From NCBI RefSeq assembly GCF_001657485.1, contig NZ_LXFU01000037.1:186001-250000 (forward strand): a stretch of 64,000 nucleotides of DNA, given 5' to 3'. The notes under the pieces are model-generated. The model ran no database searches. It saw nothing but the letters and a program-made list of their open reading frames with translations, and was not told the origin of the DNA. A program made the translations under genes and the position numbers. Shown here piece after piece: positions 9,319-19,072 of this stretch. Origin of the DNA: Rhizobium sp. WYCCWR10014 (lineage in GTDB: Bacteria; Pseudomonadota; Alphaproteobacteria; Rhizobiales; Rhizobiaceae). The first letter of the stretch is position 1. Each line of letters opens with the position of its first letter.

Positions 9319-9418
9319 CGCATCGGCCCGAAAATCGGAATCGATTTTCGGGCCGATGCGTAGGTTCAAACAGTTAGAGCGTCCTTTGTGCGTCCGAAAG
9401 GACGCACGGCGCTCCAAT
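9319..9418. repeat. RIME-like intergenic palindromic repeat, copy 1
   Basis: A nearly 100-bp element is built of two palindromes. The first has perfect 19-bp arms (9319-9337 and 9342-9360) around GAAT. The second is GTGCGTCC-GAAA-GGACGCAC inside a larger GAGCG...CGCTC frame. It resembles rhizobial intergenic mosaic elements and matches, in opposite orientation, the element at 52314-52432. It lies after the MFS gene and could act as a transcript end. Confidence 0.75.
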
Positions 9419-9491
9419 GTCGCGGCTTTTTTATTGATGCCGTCAGCAGTTCCGGTTAACCCGAACACTCGCGGTAAAACGGGAACAGATC

Positions 9492-10421
9492 ATGCGATGC
9501 CTCATTACCGGCGCAGCCGGCTTTGTCGGTGGGCCTCTCGTCGAAAGACTGCATAGAGAGCGGATATGCGAGCTTGCGGTGACGACGCGATCTGCAGCCG
9601 CCAGCTTCCCGACATCTGTGCGGCATTTCCCCATCGAGATAACAAGCGAAACCGATTGGACAGTGGTTCTCGAGGGTATCGATGTCATCGTCCATCTCGC
9701 CGCTCGTGTTCACATCATGAACGACCGCGCAGCCGATCCGCTTGCGGAATTTCGTTTGATCAACACCGCCGCCACGTTGAACCTCGCCGAACAGGCCGCC
9801 CGCGCGGGCGTAAAAAGGTTCGTCTTCATCAGCAGCATCAAGGTCAATGGTGAGGAGAACGATCGGCCCTTCCGGCACGACGATACGCCAATGCCGATCG
9901 ATCCCTACGGCATTTCGAAGCTGGAAACCGAAATCGGGCTGCATGAAATCGCCGCCCGAACAGGCATGGAAGCCGTCGTCATTCGCCCGCCGCTCGTCTA
10001 TGGATCCGGTGCGAGGGGCAATTTCGCCCTGCTCGTCGGACTTGTCCGGAAGAGGATACCGCTCCCCTTCGCGTCGCTGAAGAACCGCCGGACACTGGTC
10101 GCGCTTCCAAATCTCGTCGATCTGATCATCACCGGGATGAAGCATCCGGGTGCTGCCGGCCAGACTTTTCTCGCCGGCGATGGAGAGGATCTTTCGACTC
10201 CCGGTCTTATCGAAGGGATTGCCGCAGGGCTGGGTGTCAAACCGATGCTGCTCCCCTTCCCCCCAGCACTGTTGCAGATGGGCGCGAGAGTCACCGGAAA
10301 GGACGCCGTCTACCAGCGTCTTTGCGGTTCCCTGCAGGTCGATATATCCCATGCCCGCGACGTGCTTCGCTGGTCGCCCCTCGTCACCCCGCGCGAAGGC
10401 CTGAAGCTTGCGGTGACGTAA
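9492..10421 (+). CDS. NAD-dependent epimerase/dehydratase (UDP-sugar epimerase-like)
   Basis: This is an extended short-chain dehydrogenase of 309 residues. The NAD-binding GAAGFVGGPLVERL motif is at the N terminus, VIVHLAARVHIMND follows, FISSIKVNGE carries the Ser, and the catalytic Tyr-Lys is in DPYGISKLE. RPPLVYGSGARGNF and the C-terminal layout resemble UDP-glucose/UDP-GlcNAc 4-epimerases and related nucleotide-sugar enzymes of surface polysaccharide loci. The exact reaction is not assigned. It converges on murB with only 4 bp between the stop codons. Confidence 0.8.
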   Translation: MRCLITGAAGFVGGPLVERLHRERICELAVTTRSAAASFPTSVRHFPIEITSETDWTVVLEGIDVIVHLAARVHIMNDRAADPLAEFRLINTAATLNLAEQAARAGVKRFVFISSIKVNGEENDRPFRHDDTPMPIDPYGISKLETEIGLHEIAARTGMEAVVIRPPLVYGSGARGNFALLVGLVRKRIPLPFASLKNRRTLVALPNLVDLIITGMKHPGAAGQTFLAGDGEDLSTPGLIEGIAAGLGVKPMLLPFPPALLQMGARVTGKDAVYQRLCGSLQVDISHARDVLRWSPLVTPREGLKLAVT

Positions 10422-10425
10422 ACCG

Positions 10426-11400
10426 TTATTCGCTTGTCACACCGTGGAACGGACGCACCTCACGGCCGGGCATGAAGACGCCGAGGCGTTTGATTTCCCA
10501 TTCGAGCTTGATGCCGTCTTTTTCAAAAACCTCGCGACGCACCTGTTCGCCGAGATATTCGAGGTCGTAGCCGGTCGCCTGCCCCATGTTGATCATGAAG
10601 TTGCAGTGAAGCGACGACATCTGCGCTCCGCCGATGACGAGGCCACGGCAGCCTGCCTCGTCGACCAGTTTCCAAGCCGAATGGCCGGCCGGGTTCTTGA
10701 AGGTCGAGCCACCGGTCTTTTCGCGCACCGGCTGCACCGTCTCGCGGTGATTGCGCACGGCGTCCATCTCGGCACGGATCTTGGCGCGCTCTTCCGGATA
10801 GCCCTCGAACAGCACGGAGGTGAAGATCAGATCTGTGGATGCGGTCGAATGCCGGTAGGAATAGCCCATCTCGGCATTGGAAAGCACATGCTTGTCGCCC
10901 TTGCGGTCGACCGCATGGACCTCGATCAGCCGCTCACGCGTCTCCACGCCGTTGGCACCGGCATTCATGCGCGCCGCGCCACCGATGCCGCCCGGAATTC
11001 CGTAGAAGAAATGGAAGCCGCCGATGCCGTTGTCCATCGCCATCGCCGCCACATGTTTATCAGGGCAGATGGCGCCGGCCAGGATGCGGTTTTCGCCGGC
11101 AAGTTCGACGAAGCCGAACCCCTTGGCCGACAGGCGCAGCACGACGCCGGGAATGCCGCCGTCGCGTACCAGGATGTTGGAGCCGACGCCGACCACCGTC
11201 AGCGGCACCTCTTCCGGCAATATCTTCAGGAAGGCGATGAGATCGTCGACGTCATGCGGCTGGAACATCAGCTCGGCCAAGCCGCCGGCCCTGAACCAGG
11301 TGACACGGTCCATCGGGGCATCCGGCGTGATACGGCCGCGGATATCCTTTACACCGTCTCCGAGAGACGCGAGAAGCTTTTCCCCATTCACCTGTTTCAT
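10426..11400 (-). CDS. murB: UDP-N-acetylenolpyruvoylglucosamine reductase MurB
   Basis: MurB reduces UDP-GlcNAc-enolpyruvate to UDP-MurNAc using NADPH and FAD. The 324-residue protein has the FAD-binding VGVGSNILVRDGGIPGVVLRL block, GAARMNAGANGVETRERL in the middle, the YSYRHS region and GGSTFKNPAGHSAWKLVDEAG with the catalytic Ser. Its start overlaps the murC stop by 4 bp. It is the last gene of the first dcw block; the next minus-strand dcw gene, ddl, is 3.7 kb away. Confidence 0.96.
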   Translation of the reverse strand: MKQVNGEKLLASLGDGVKDIRGRITPDAPMDRVTWFRAGGLAELMFQPHDVDDLIAFLKILPEEVPLTVVGVGSNILVRDGGIPGVVLRLSAKGFGFVELAGENRILAGAICPDKHVAAMAMDNGIGGFHFFYGIPGGIGGAARMNAGANGVETRERLIEVHAVDRKGDKHVLSNAEMGYSYRHSTASTDLIFTSVLFEGYPEERAKIRAEMDAVRNHRETVQPVREKTGGSTFKNPAGHSAWKLVDEAGCRGLVIGGAQMSSLHCNFMINMGQATGYDLEYLGEQVRREVFEKDGIKLEWEIKRLGVFMPGREVRPFHGVTSE

Positions 11401-12812
11401 ACGGACTTTCCCGATAGGCCTTCCAGTTGCTTGGGCAGCGCCGCCGCCCAGGATGTGATGCTCCCAGCCCCCAACAGAACCACGAAATCGCCTGGCTTTG
11501 CAACCTCCGCGACCATCTGCGGCAGAAGCTCCGCCGAGCTTAGAAAGCGGGCGTCGCGATGGCCACCGGACTTTATGCGCGAGACCAGCGACACGGAATC
11601 GATGCCCTCGATCGGATCCTCGCCCGCCGCATAGACGGGTGCCAGGAAGATGCTGTCGGCATCGTTGAAGCAGGCGGCGAATTCCTCGAACAGGCTCGCA
11701 AGACGGCTAAAGCGATGCGGCTGGTGGACGGCGATGACACGCCCCTTGCAGGATTCTCGAGCGGCGCGCAGCACCGCCTTGATCTCGACCGGATGATGGC
11801 CATAATCGTCGAAGATCTGCACGCCATTCCACTCGCCGGTCAGCGTGAAGCGGCGCTTGACGCCACCGAAAGAGGCAAGCCCCTTGGCGATATCTGCGCT
11901 CGATATGCCGAGCCGGTTGGCAACGGCGATCGCCGCCGTTGCGTTGGAAATATTATGCCGTCCGGGCATCGGCATGACCAGCCCCTTGAGCTCGATCACC
12001 TGGCCGGTGCGGCGGCGGCGGATTTCGACGTCGAAGATCGAGCGCGTGCCGTCGATGCGCACATTCTTGAAGCGCACGTCGGCCTGCGGGTTCTCGCCAT
12101 AGGTGATGATCTTGCGGTCCTCGATGCGGCCGACCAGAGACTGCACCTCGGGATGGTCGAGACACATGACGCCGAAGCCGTAGAACGGCACGTTCTCGAC
12201 GAACTGCCGGAAGGCGGCGCGCACGGCGTCGAAATTGCCGTAATGGTCGAGATGTTCCGGGTCGATATTGGTGATGACCGCGACATCGGCCGGAAGCTTC
12301 AGGAAGGTGCCGTCCGATTCGTCGGCCTCGACCACCATCCACTCGCCCTCGCCCATGCGGGCATTGGTCCCGTAGGCATTGATGATGCCGCCATTGATCA
12401 CGGTCGGGTCCAGCCCGCCGGCTTCAAGCAGCGTGGCGACCAGCGAGGTGGTCGTCGTCTTGCCATGTGTGCCGCCGATGGCGATCGCATTGCGGAAGCG
12501 CATCAGCTCGGCGAGCATTTCGGCACGGCGCACCACTGGCAGCAGCTTTTCGCGCGCGGCGATCAGTTCCGGATTGCTCTTCTTGATTGCCGTCGAGACG
12601 ACGACGACTTCAGCATCGCCCAGGTTTTCAGCCCGGTGGCCGACGAATACCTCGATACCCTTGTCGCGCAGGCGCTGGACATTGGCACTGTCGGCCTGGT
12701 CCGATCCCTGCACCTTGTGGCCGAGATTGTGCAGCACCTCGGCAATGCCGCTCATACCGATGCCGCCAATGCCGATGAAATGGACGAGACCGATCGTCTT
12801 CGGCAGTTTCAT
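11397..12812 (-). CDS. murC: UDP-N-acetylmuramate--L-alanine ligase MurC
   Basis: MurC adds L-Ala to UDP-MurNAc using ATP in the cytoplasm. The 471-residue protein starts MKLPKTIGLVHFIGIGGIGM, with the UDP-binding Gly motif. The ATP P-loop GGTHGKTTTTSL is near residue 115, and NIDPEHLDHYGNFDAV and DDYGHHPVEIKAV mark the central and C-terminal Mur ligase domains. It overlaps both murG and murB by 4 bp. Confidence 0.97.
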   Translation of the reverse strand: MKLPKTIGLVHFIGIGGIGMSGIAEVLHNLGHKVQGSDQADSANVQRLRDKGIEVFVGHRAENLGDAEVVVVSTAIKKSNPELIAAREKLLPVVRRAEMLAELMRFRNAIAIGGTHGKTTTTSLVATLLEAGGLDPTVINGGIINAYGTNARMGEGEWMVVEADESDGTFLKLPADVAVITNIDPEHLDHYGNFDAVRAAFRQFVENVPFYGFGVMCLDHPEVQSLVGRIEDRKIITYGENPQADVRFKNVRIDGTRSIFDVEIRRRRTGQVIELKGLVMPMPGRHNISNATAAIAVANRLGISSADIAKGLASFGGVKRRFTLTGEWNGVQIFDDYGHHPVEIKAVLRAARESCKGRVIAVHQPHRFSRLASLFEEFAACFNDADSIFLAPVYAAGEDPIEGIDSVSLVSRIKSGGHRDARFLSSAELLPQMVAEVAKPGDFVVLLGAGSITSWAAALPKQLEGLSGKSV

Positions 12813-13933
12813 GCGCGTGTCCTCTTGAATTCCGCAATTGTCCGTCTGGCGGCAATAGCCTCAACCATGTCGGCAAGCAAGTTCGCGGCATCGGGTTTCC
12901 CGGCGAGTTTCGCCGCCGCCGCCATGTGCGAAAGCTTTTCCGGATCGTTCATCACAGCCGTCAGGATCGCCGCAATCTTCTCCGGCGAAAGCTCCGACTG
13001 GGCGATCACCTTCGCCCCGCCGGTCGCAGCAAGTGCTGCGGCATTCGCCGCCTGGTCGTGATCGAGGGCGTGCGGGTAAGGCACGAGCACGGCAGGCCGG
13101 CCGATGACGGAGATTTCCGAGACCGTCGAGGCGCCCGAACGGCAGATGACGAGATGCGCCCTGGCCAGCCTCTCGGCCATATCGTTGAAGAAGGGTGCGA
13201 TATCGGCTCCCATCTCCAGCCTGGCGACGCAGCCGCTGACCATCTCCATATCCTCGGGACGCACCTGCTGGGTGATGCGCAGGCGCACGCGAAGCGCGTC
13301 GTCGAGCAGGCTGATCGCCGTCGGCAGCGCCTTGGAGAAATATTGCGCGCCCTGGCTGCCGCCGAAGACGACGAGGTTGAAGGCCTCGCCTGGATGCGAC
13401 GGCGTGTAAGGCACCTCAGCTGCGGCGATGATTGCCGGGCGGACGGGATTGCCAGTCGTCACCGTCTTGTCCGGAAAGGCAGCGCCTCCCTCCGGCAGGA
13501 AACCGCCGGCGATGGCCTGCACGCGGGTTGCCAAGGCCTTGTTGGCACGGCCCATCACGGCGTTCTGCTCGTGGATCATCGACGGCACGCCGAGCCGGGT
13601 GGCGGCAAGCAGCGGCGGCACGGTGGGATAACCGCCGAAACCGACAACGATGACAGGCTGCAGCCGTTGGATCAGCTTCTTTGCCGCCCGCATGCCGCTC
13701 CAGAGCGTCCACAGCGAGCGGGCGACGGCAACCGGGTTCTTCGAGCCGATCGTCGCCGACGGCACGACATGGATCTCCTCGGCCGGAAACTTGCCGGCAT
13801 AACGCTCGGCCCGGCTGTCCGTGACGAGATGCACCGTATAGCCGCGCTCCTTCAGCTTGAAGGCCAGCGCCTCCGCCGGGAACACATGGCCGCCGGTTCC
13901 CCCGGCGGCAAGCAGCACGATGCCTTTGCTCAT
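12809..13933 (-). CDS. murG: Lipid II synthase MurG
   Basis: MurG transfers GlcNAc from UDP-GlcNAc to lipid I on the inner face of the cytoplasmic membrane. The 374-residue GT-B protein shows the N-terminal G loop AAGGTGGHVFPAEALA, GFGGYPTVPPLLAA, HEQNAVMGRANK, the second loop FGGSQGAQYFS and the UDP-binding CRSGASTVSEI. It starts 6 bp after the ftsW stop and overlaps murC. Confidence 0.97.
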   Translation of the reverse strand: MSKGIVLLAAGGTGGHVFPAEALAFKLKERGYTVHLVTDSRAERYAGKFPAEEIHVVPSATIGSKNPVAVARSLWTLWSGMRAAKKLIQRLQPVIVVGFGGYPTVPPLLAATRLGVPSMIHEQNAVMGRANKALATRVQAIAGGFLPEGGAAFPDKTVTTGNPVRPAIIAAAEVPYTPSHPGEAFNLVVFGGSQGAQYFSKALPTAISLLDDALRVRLRITQQVRPEDMEMVSGCVARLEMGADIAPFFNDMAERLARAHLVICRSGASTVSEISVIGRPAVLVPYPHALDHDQAANAAALAATGGAKVIAQSELSPEKIAAILTAVMNDPEKLSHMAAAAKLAGKPDAANLLADMVEAIAARRTIAEFKRTRA

Positions 13934-13939
13934 GGTCTT

Positions 13940-15094
13940 CTACTCCGCCGGCATGCCGTGCGGGACGCGGAAGAGGCTCCGGTCCTGCGCGCGTTTTTCC
14001 GGTCGATGGCGCGTCAGCGCCAGAATGAAGCCGGCGGTGACGCAGATCGCCACCATTGACGAGCCGCCATAGGAAATCAGCGGCAGCGTCATGCCCTTTG
14101 CCGGCAGCAGCTCGAGATTGACGCCGATGTTGATGATCGACTGGATGCCCATCTGCAGCACCAGGCCGGCGACGGCGAAGCGGTTGAAGTCGTTGCGCTC
14201 GCGATAGGCATGCGAGAGGCCGCGCAGCACCAGCACGGTAAACAGCGCGACGAGCGCCATGCAGAAGACGATGCCGAACTCCTCGGCCGCGACCGAGAAG
14301 ATGAAGTCGGTATGCGCGTCCGGGATGATGCGCTTGACGATGCCTTCGCCCGGTCCCTGGCCGAACCAGCTACCGCGGATGATCGCCTCGCGCGCCGTGT
14401 CGATCTGAAAAGTATCACCCTCGCCGGTCATGAACTTGTCTATTCGGCCGGCGACGTGCGGGAAGACGTAGTAGGCGCTGAGCAGGCCGCCGGCACCGCC
14501 GATGCCGAGCAGCATGATCCAGATCCATGGCATGCCGGCCATGAAGAACATCCCGCCCCAGACGGCCGTAGTCAGGATGGTCTGGCCGAGATCCGGCTGC
14601 GCGACAAGAAGGGCCGCGACGATGCCGAACAGAATGATGGCAAAGAGATTGCCGGGGATCTCCGGCTGGCGCGCATGTTCGGCAAACAGCCAGGCGCAGA
14701 CCACGACGAAAGCAGGTTTCATGAATTCCGACGGCTGGATGGAAAGGCCGGCGATCCAGATCCAGCGCCTGCCACCCTTGACCTCCTGCCCGACGAACAG
14801 CACCAGCACCATCATCGCGACCGAGATGATCAGGATCAGGATCGCGGTTCGCCGCACCTGGCGTGGCGTCAGGAACGACAGCCCGAGCATGACGCCGATC
14901 GAAGGGATCATGAAGGCCGCATGGCGTTTGACGAAATGGAAGGGCTCGAGCCCGATGCGTTCGGCGACCGCAGGAGATGCCGCAAACGACAGCATGAAGC
15001 CGATGCCCATCAGGAAGATGAACATTGCCAGGAAGAAGCGGTCGATGGTCCAGAACCAATCGGCCAGAGGCCCACGTTCCGCGCGGCTTACCAT
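13940..15094 (-). CDS. ftsW: SEDS peptidoglycan glycosyltransferase FtsW
   Basis: FtsW is the polytopic SEDS polymerase that works with FtsI to make septal peptidoglycan. The 384-residue protein has about ten hydrophobic helices. It shows KGGRRWIWIAGLSIQPSEFMK, QPDLGQTIL and the SEDS signature around NIGVNLELLPAKGMTLPLISYGGSS. It starts one base after the murD stop and is followed by murG. Confidence 0.96.
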   Translation of the reverse strand: MVSRAERGPLADWFWTIDRFFLAMFIFLMGIGFMLSFAASPAVAERIGLEPFHFVKRHAAFMIPSIGVMLGLSFLTPRQVRRTAILILIISVAMMVLVLFVGQEVKGGRRWIWIAGLSIQPSEFMKPAFVVVCAWLFAEHARQPEIPGNLFAIILFGIVAALLVAQPDLGQTILTTAVWGGMFFMAGMPWIWIMLLGIGGAGGLLSAYYVFPHVAGRIDKFMTGEGDTFQIDTAREAIIRGSWFGQGPGEGIVKRIIPDAHTDFIFSVAAEEFGIVFCMALVALFTVLVLRGLSHAYRERNDFNRFAVAGLVLQMGIQSIINIGVNLELLPAKGMTLPLISYGGSSMVAICVTAGFILALTRHRPEKRAQDRSLFRVPHGMPAE

Positions 15095-15095
15095 G

Positions 15096-16508
15096 TCATT
15101 TCTCTCCTGTTGCCGGACCGATCAGCATCGTAATCCCGTCAAGCGCCGCCACGTGGCCGACGAAGGCTTCGCCCCTGACTTCGAAATTCTTATACTGGTC
15201 GAAGCTTGCGCAAGCCGGGGATAACATCACGGCCGAAGCAGCGCTCTCGTCGCGTTCGGCATCGGCGGCCGCATGCGCGACAGCGCGCTCCAGCGTGTCC
15301 GAGATCTCGTAAGGCACGGCCTCGCCGAGCGTCGCGGCGAATTCCGCCGCCGCCTCGCCGATCAGATAGGCCTTGGCGATGCGCGGAAAATAGGGAGCAA
15401 GCGTCGTGATCCCGCCAGCCTTCGGCAGACCGCCGGCGATCCAATAGATGCGATCATAGCTCGAAAGAGCGGGTGCTGCGGCATCGGCATTGGTCGCCTT
15501 GGAATCGTTGACGAAAACGACGCGGCCACGCTGACCGACCGGCTGCATGCGGTGCTTCAGTCCGGGAAACGAGGCAAGGCCGGTGCGGATGTCGTCGGCG
15601 GAGACCCCGACCGCAAGGCAGGCGGCGACGGCGGCTGCAGCGTTCTGCGCATTATGGCTGCCGCGCAGCGTCTGGATGCCGTCGAGATCGGCGAAGGGCA
15701 GCATAGCGCCGCCGGCGGCTTGGATGAGTTTGGTGCCCTCGACATAGATGCCGTCGGCCAGCACGTTGCGGCGCGAAATACGGACCACCTTGACGCCTGC
15801 CCGCTCGACACGATCGGCAATCAGTGCCGAAAGGCTGTCGTCGACGCCGACGATCGCGACATCGCTGCCGGCGACCAGCCTTTCCTTGATATCGGCATAA
15901 TGCTGCATGGTGCCGTGACGGTCGAGATGATCGGGCGTCAGGTTGAGCAGGATGCCGGCAGACGGGTCCAGCGTCGGCGCCAGATCGATCTGGTAGGAGG
16001 AGCATTCGACGACATAATAACGCTCGGCCTTCGGCGGATCGAGCGTCAGCACGGCCGTGCCGATATTGCCGCCGAGCTGCGTGTCGTAGCCTGATGATTT
16101 CAGGATATGGGCGATCAGCGCCGTCGTGGTCGACTTGCCGTTGGTGCCGGTTATGGCGATGAAGGGGCAATCCGGCGCGTGGGCGCGGCGCTCGCGCACG
16201 AAGAGTTCGACGTCGCCAGCGATATCGACGCCGGCGGCCCGCGCCAGATCGACGGTCCAGTGCGGCTTCGGATGGGTGAGCGGCACGCCGGGCGACAGCA
16301 CGAACAGCGCCTGCTGGCTCCAGTCGATGTTGTGCAGGTCTTCCGTCCTGATGCCTTCGGCAGCGGCCTTGGCGACACTATCGGGATTGTCGTCCCAGGC
16401 GGTCACATCGGCTCCGCCTGATATCAGCGCCCGGGCGGTGGCAAAGCCGGAGCCGCCGAGCCCGAAGAGCGCGACCTTCCTGTCCTTGAGCGTCGTGACC
16501 GGGATCAT
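15096..16508 (-). CDS. murD: UDP-N-acetylmuramoylalanine--D-glutamate ligase MurD
   Basis: MurD adds D-Glu to UDP-MurNAc-L-Ala. The 470-residue Mur ligase has the N-terminal ALFGLGGSGFATARALI motif, the P-loop ITGTNGKSTTTALIAH near residue 118, LNLTPDHLDRHGTM, and the C-terminal VNDSKATNADAAAPAL block typical of MurD. Gaps to mraY (7 bp) and ftsW (1 bp) show operon structure. Confidence 0.97.
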   Translation of the reverse strand: MIPVTTLKDRKVALFGLGGSGFATARALISGGADVTAWDDNPDSVAKAAAEGIRTEDLHNIDWSQQALFVLSPGVPLTHPKPHWTVDLARAAGVDIAGDVELFVRERRAHAPDCPFIAITGTNGKSTTTALIAHILKSSGYDTQLGGNIGTAVLTLDPPKAERYYVVECSSYQIDLAPTLDPSAGILLNLTPDHLDRHGTMQHYADIKERLVAGSDVAIVGVDDSLSALIADRVERAGVKVVRISRRNVLADGIYVEGTKLIQAAGGAMLPFADLDGIQTLRGSHNAQNAAAAVAACLAVGVSADDIRTGLASFPGLKHRMQPVGQRGRVVFVNDSKATNADAAAPALSSYDRIYWIAGGLPKAGGITTLAPYFPRIAKAYLIGEAAAEFAATLGEAVPYEISDTLERAVAHAAADAERDESAASAVMLSPACASFDQYKNFEVRGEAFVGHVAALDGITMLIGPATGEK

Positions 16509-16515
16509 CGCTGCC

Positions 16516-17616
16516 TCACCGGAGCTTCAGCGTCGAAAGGCCGAGCATGGCGAGGCCCACGGCGACGATCCAGAAGCGGATCACCACCTGGCTCTCGGTC
16601 CAGCCCTTCTTCTCGAAGTGATGATGAATCGGCGCCATCAGGAAGACGCGCCGGCCGGTCATCTTGAAGAAGCTGACCTGGATGATGACGGACAGCGTCT
16701 CGATGACGAAGAGGCCGCCGATGATCGCCATGACGATCTCGTGCTTGGTGGCGACAGCGACGGTGCCGATCGTGCCGCCGAGTGCCAGCGACCCCGTGTC
16801 GCCCATGAAGATGGCAGCCGGCGGTGCATTGAACCAGAGAAAGCCGAGGCCGGCGCCGATGACGGCGCCGAGAACGACGGCGAGTTCGCCGGTACCGGGC
16901 ACGAAATTGATCTGCAGGTAGTTCGCAAACACCACATTGCCGGCGAGATAAGCGATGACGCCGAAGGAGGCGGCGGCGATCATCACAGGCACGATGGCAA
17001 GCCCGTCGAGACCGTCAGTCAGATTGACGGCATTGCCGGCGCCGACGATCACGAAGCCGCCGAAGACGACGAACATGATGCCGATATTGATCATGAAGTC
17101 CTTGAAGAAAGGAAAGGCGATCGAGGAGCCGAAGGTCGAGCCGGCAATCCCCGAGGCAAGGGCGGTACGCATCATGAAATAGACGGCGATGCCGGCGATG
17201 ACGAATTCGATGCCAAGACGCGCCTTGCCGGAAAAACCCATATGGCTCTGCTTCGTGACTTTAAGATAATCGTCGTAGAAGCCGATCGCACCGAAGCCCA
17301 GCGTCACCAGCAACGTGGCGACGACATAGACGTTGGAAAGATCGGCCCAGAGCAGCGACGCGCCGACGATGCCGGCGAGGATCATCAGCCCGCCCATGGT
17401 CGGCGTGCCGGCCTTCTTGAAATGCGTCTGCGGCCCATCGGCGCGGATCGGCTGGCCCTTGCCCTGCCGGATGCGCAGCGAATTGATGATCGTCGGCCCG
17501 AACAGGAAGACGATCAGCGCTGAGGTGAAGAGAGCGGCCCCCGTACGGAAGGTAATGTATCTGAACAGATTCAGAAATTTGAAATATTCCGACAGTTCGA
17601 CAAGCCAGATCAGCAT
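16516..17616 (-). CDS. mraY: Phospho-MurNAc-pentapeptide transferase MraY
   Basis: MraY makes lipid I from UDP-MurNAc-pentapeptide and undecaprenyl phosphate. The 366-residue membrane protein has about ten helices. Active-site motifs are FYDDYLKVTKQSHMGFSGKARL, NLTDGLDGLAI, FMGDTGSLALGG and MAPIHHHFEKKGWTESQVVIRF. It lies 22 bp after murF and 7 bp before murD. Confidence 0.97.
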   Translation of the reverse strand: MLIWLVELSEYFKFLNLFRYITFRTGAALFTSALIVFLFGPTIINSLRIRQGKGQPIRADGPQTHFKKAGTPTMGGLMILAGIVGASLLWADLSNVYVVATLLVTLGFGAIGFYDDYLKVTKQSHMGFSGKARLGIEFVIAGIAVYFMMRTALASGIAGSTFGSSIAFPFFKDFMINIGIMFVVFGGFVIVGAGNAVNLTDGLDGLAIVPVMIAAASFGVIAYLAGNVVFANYLQINFVPGTGELAVVLGAVIGAGLGFLWFNAPPAAIFMGDTGSLALGGTIGTVAVATKHEIVMAIIGGLFVIETLSVIIQVSFFKMTGRRVFLMAPIHHHFEKKGWTESQVVIRFWIVAVGLAMLGLSTLKLR

Positions 17617-17638
17617 TCAGGGCCCCTTGTTTACCCGA

Positions 17639-19072
17639 TCAAAATTCGCGTTGCGTGTCGGCAAATGGCGGGAACTTGTCAAGGAGCGCGGCGACGATCT
17701 TGCCGAAACCGATGCCCAGAGACGATTTCACCATCAACACGTCGCCTGGCGCGACCGAGTTCAATACATAATCCGTCAATTCGTCCGTGTTCTCGCGATA
17801 TTCGACATGGACGCTTTCCGGCAGCGATTCCTTGAGCGCAGCCATCTCGGCTCCGGCGAGCCAGACATGTTCGATGCCGGCCGCAAGCAGCGGCACGGCA
17901 AGGTCGGTATGGACCTTTTGCGCATACTCGCCCATCTCAAGCATGTCGCCGAGCACGGCGATACGGCGTCCGCGGCCGGTCGGCTCGGAGGCCGCCAGCA
18001 GCGCGATCGCCGCGCGCATCGAGGCCGGATTGGCATTGTAGCTCTCGTCGATCAGCGTGAAGTTGCCGCCGCCGATGACAAGCCGGTGGCGCTTGCCCCT
18101 GCCCTTTTCCGGCTTCAGCGTCGCAAGCGCTTCGATCGCCTTCTGCATATCGGCGCCAACGATCTTGACGACGCCCAGCGCTGCGAGCGCATTCTCGGCG
18201 ATATGGCGGCCTGGAGCGCCGAGCGCGACCTCCAGCGTCTCGCCGCCGATCGTCAGCCACAGCGTCGAATTCTCGTCAGAACCATTGAATTCTGCGAGCC
18301 GGAATTCGGCCTTGGCATGCTGGCCGAAAGAATGGATATGCTCGATGCCGAGCGACTGCGCCGTGCGGTCGAGAAAATTGAACTGGTCGTTGTCGCGGTT
18401 GAGCACGACATGGCCGCCGGGTTCGAGCCCCTCGAAGATCTCGGCCTTGGCAGCGGCGATTTCCTTGATGTTCTTGAAATTGCCGAGATGCGCCGGCGCG
18501 ATCGTGGTGATGATGGCGACATCCGGACGGATCATCGCCACCAGTGGCCGGATCTCGCCGGGATGGTTCATCCCGACTTCGAAGACGCCATAATCCGTAT
18601 CCTCAGGCATGCGCGCCAGCGTCAGCGGCACACCCCAATGATTGTTGAAGGAGGCGACGGAGGCATGCACCTTGCCGGAGGGCGCCAGCACATGCCGCAG
18701 CATTTCCTTGGTGGTCGTCTTGCCGACCGATCCTGTCACTGCGATGATCTTGGCCTGCGAGCGCTCGCGCGAGGCAAGGCCGAGCCGGCCAAGTGCCGCG
18801 AGCACGTCTTCCACGACGATCATCGGCACCGTCAGGCGACCCATGGCCGGAAGTCTCGCCTCGCTGACGACGAGAAGGGAGGCGCCGTTCGCCATCGCCA
18901 TCGAGGCGTAGTCGTGGCCGTCGACGCGGTCGCCCTTGATCGCAAAGAAGGCTGCGCCTGGAGTAATCGAGCGGCTGTCGATGGAAATGCCGGTGATGCC
19001 TTCGGGCAGCGTGCCGAAAGGGCGCCCCGCCATCGCTGCGATCATGTCTTCCGTCGTCCAGAGCCAGCTCAA
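17639..19072 (-). CDS. murF: UDP-N-acetylmuramoyl-tripeptide--D-alanyl-D-alanine ligase MurF
   Basis: MurF adds the D-Ala-D-Ala dipeptide made by Ddl to the UDP-MurNAc tripeptide. The 477-residue Mur ligase has IKGDRVDGHDYASMA at the substrate-binding domain, the P-loop VTGSVGKTTTKEML near residue 112, NNHWGVPLTLARMP, and DESYNANPASMRAAI in the C-terminal half. Its start overlaps the murE stop by 4 bp. Confidence 0.97.
   Translation of the reverse strand: MSWLWTTEDMIAAMAGRPFGTLPEGITGISIDSRSITPGAAFFAIKGDRVDGHDYASMAMANGASLLVVSEARLPAMGRLTVPMIVVEDVLAALGRLGLASRERSQAKIIAVTGSVGKTTTKEMLRHVLAPSGKVHASVASFNNHWGVPLTLARMPEDTDYGVFEVGMNHPGEIRPLVAMIRPDVAIITTIAPAHLGNFKNIKEIAAAKAEIFEGLEPGGHVVLNRDNDQFNFLDRTAQSLGIEHIHSFGQHAKAEFRLAEFNGSDENSTLWLTIGGETLEVALGAPGRHIAENALAALGVVKIVGADMQKAIEALATLKPEKGRGKRHRLVIGGGNFTLIDESYNANPASMRAAIALLAASEPTGRGRRIAVLGDMLEMGEYAQKVHTDLAVPLLAAGIEHVWLAGAEMAALKESLPESVHVEYRENTDELTDYVLNSVAPGDVLMVKSSLGIGFGKIVAALLDKFPPFADTQREF

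Noticed and set aside
7786..9468. A 560-residue open frame on the minus strand opposite the MFS gene
   Set aside because: Its Asp/Glu/Arg-rich text mirrors the membrane codons of the MFS gene; no family features.
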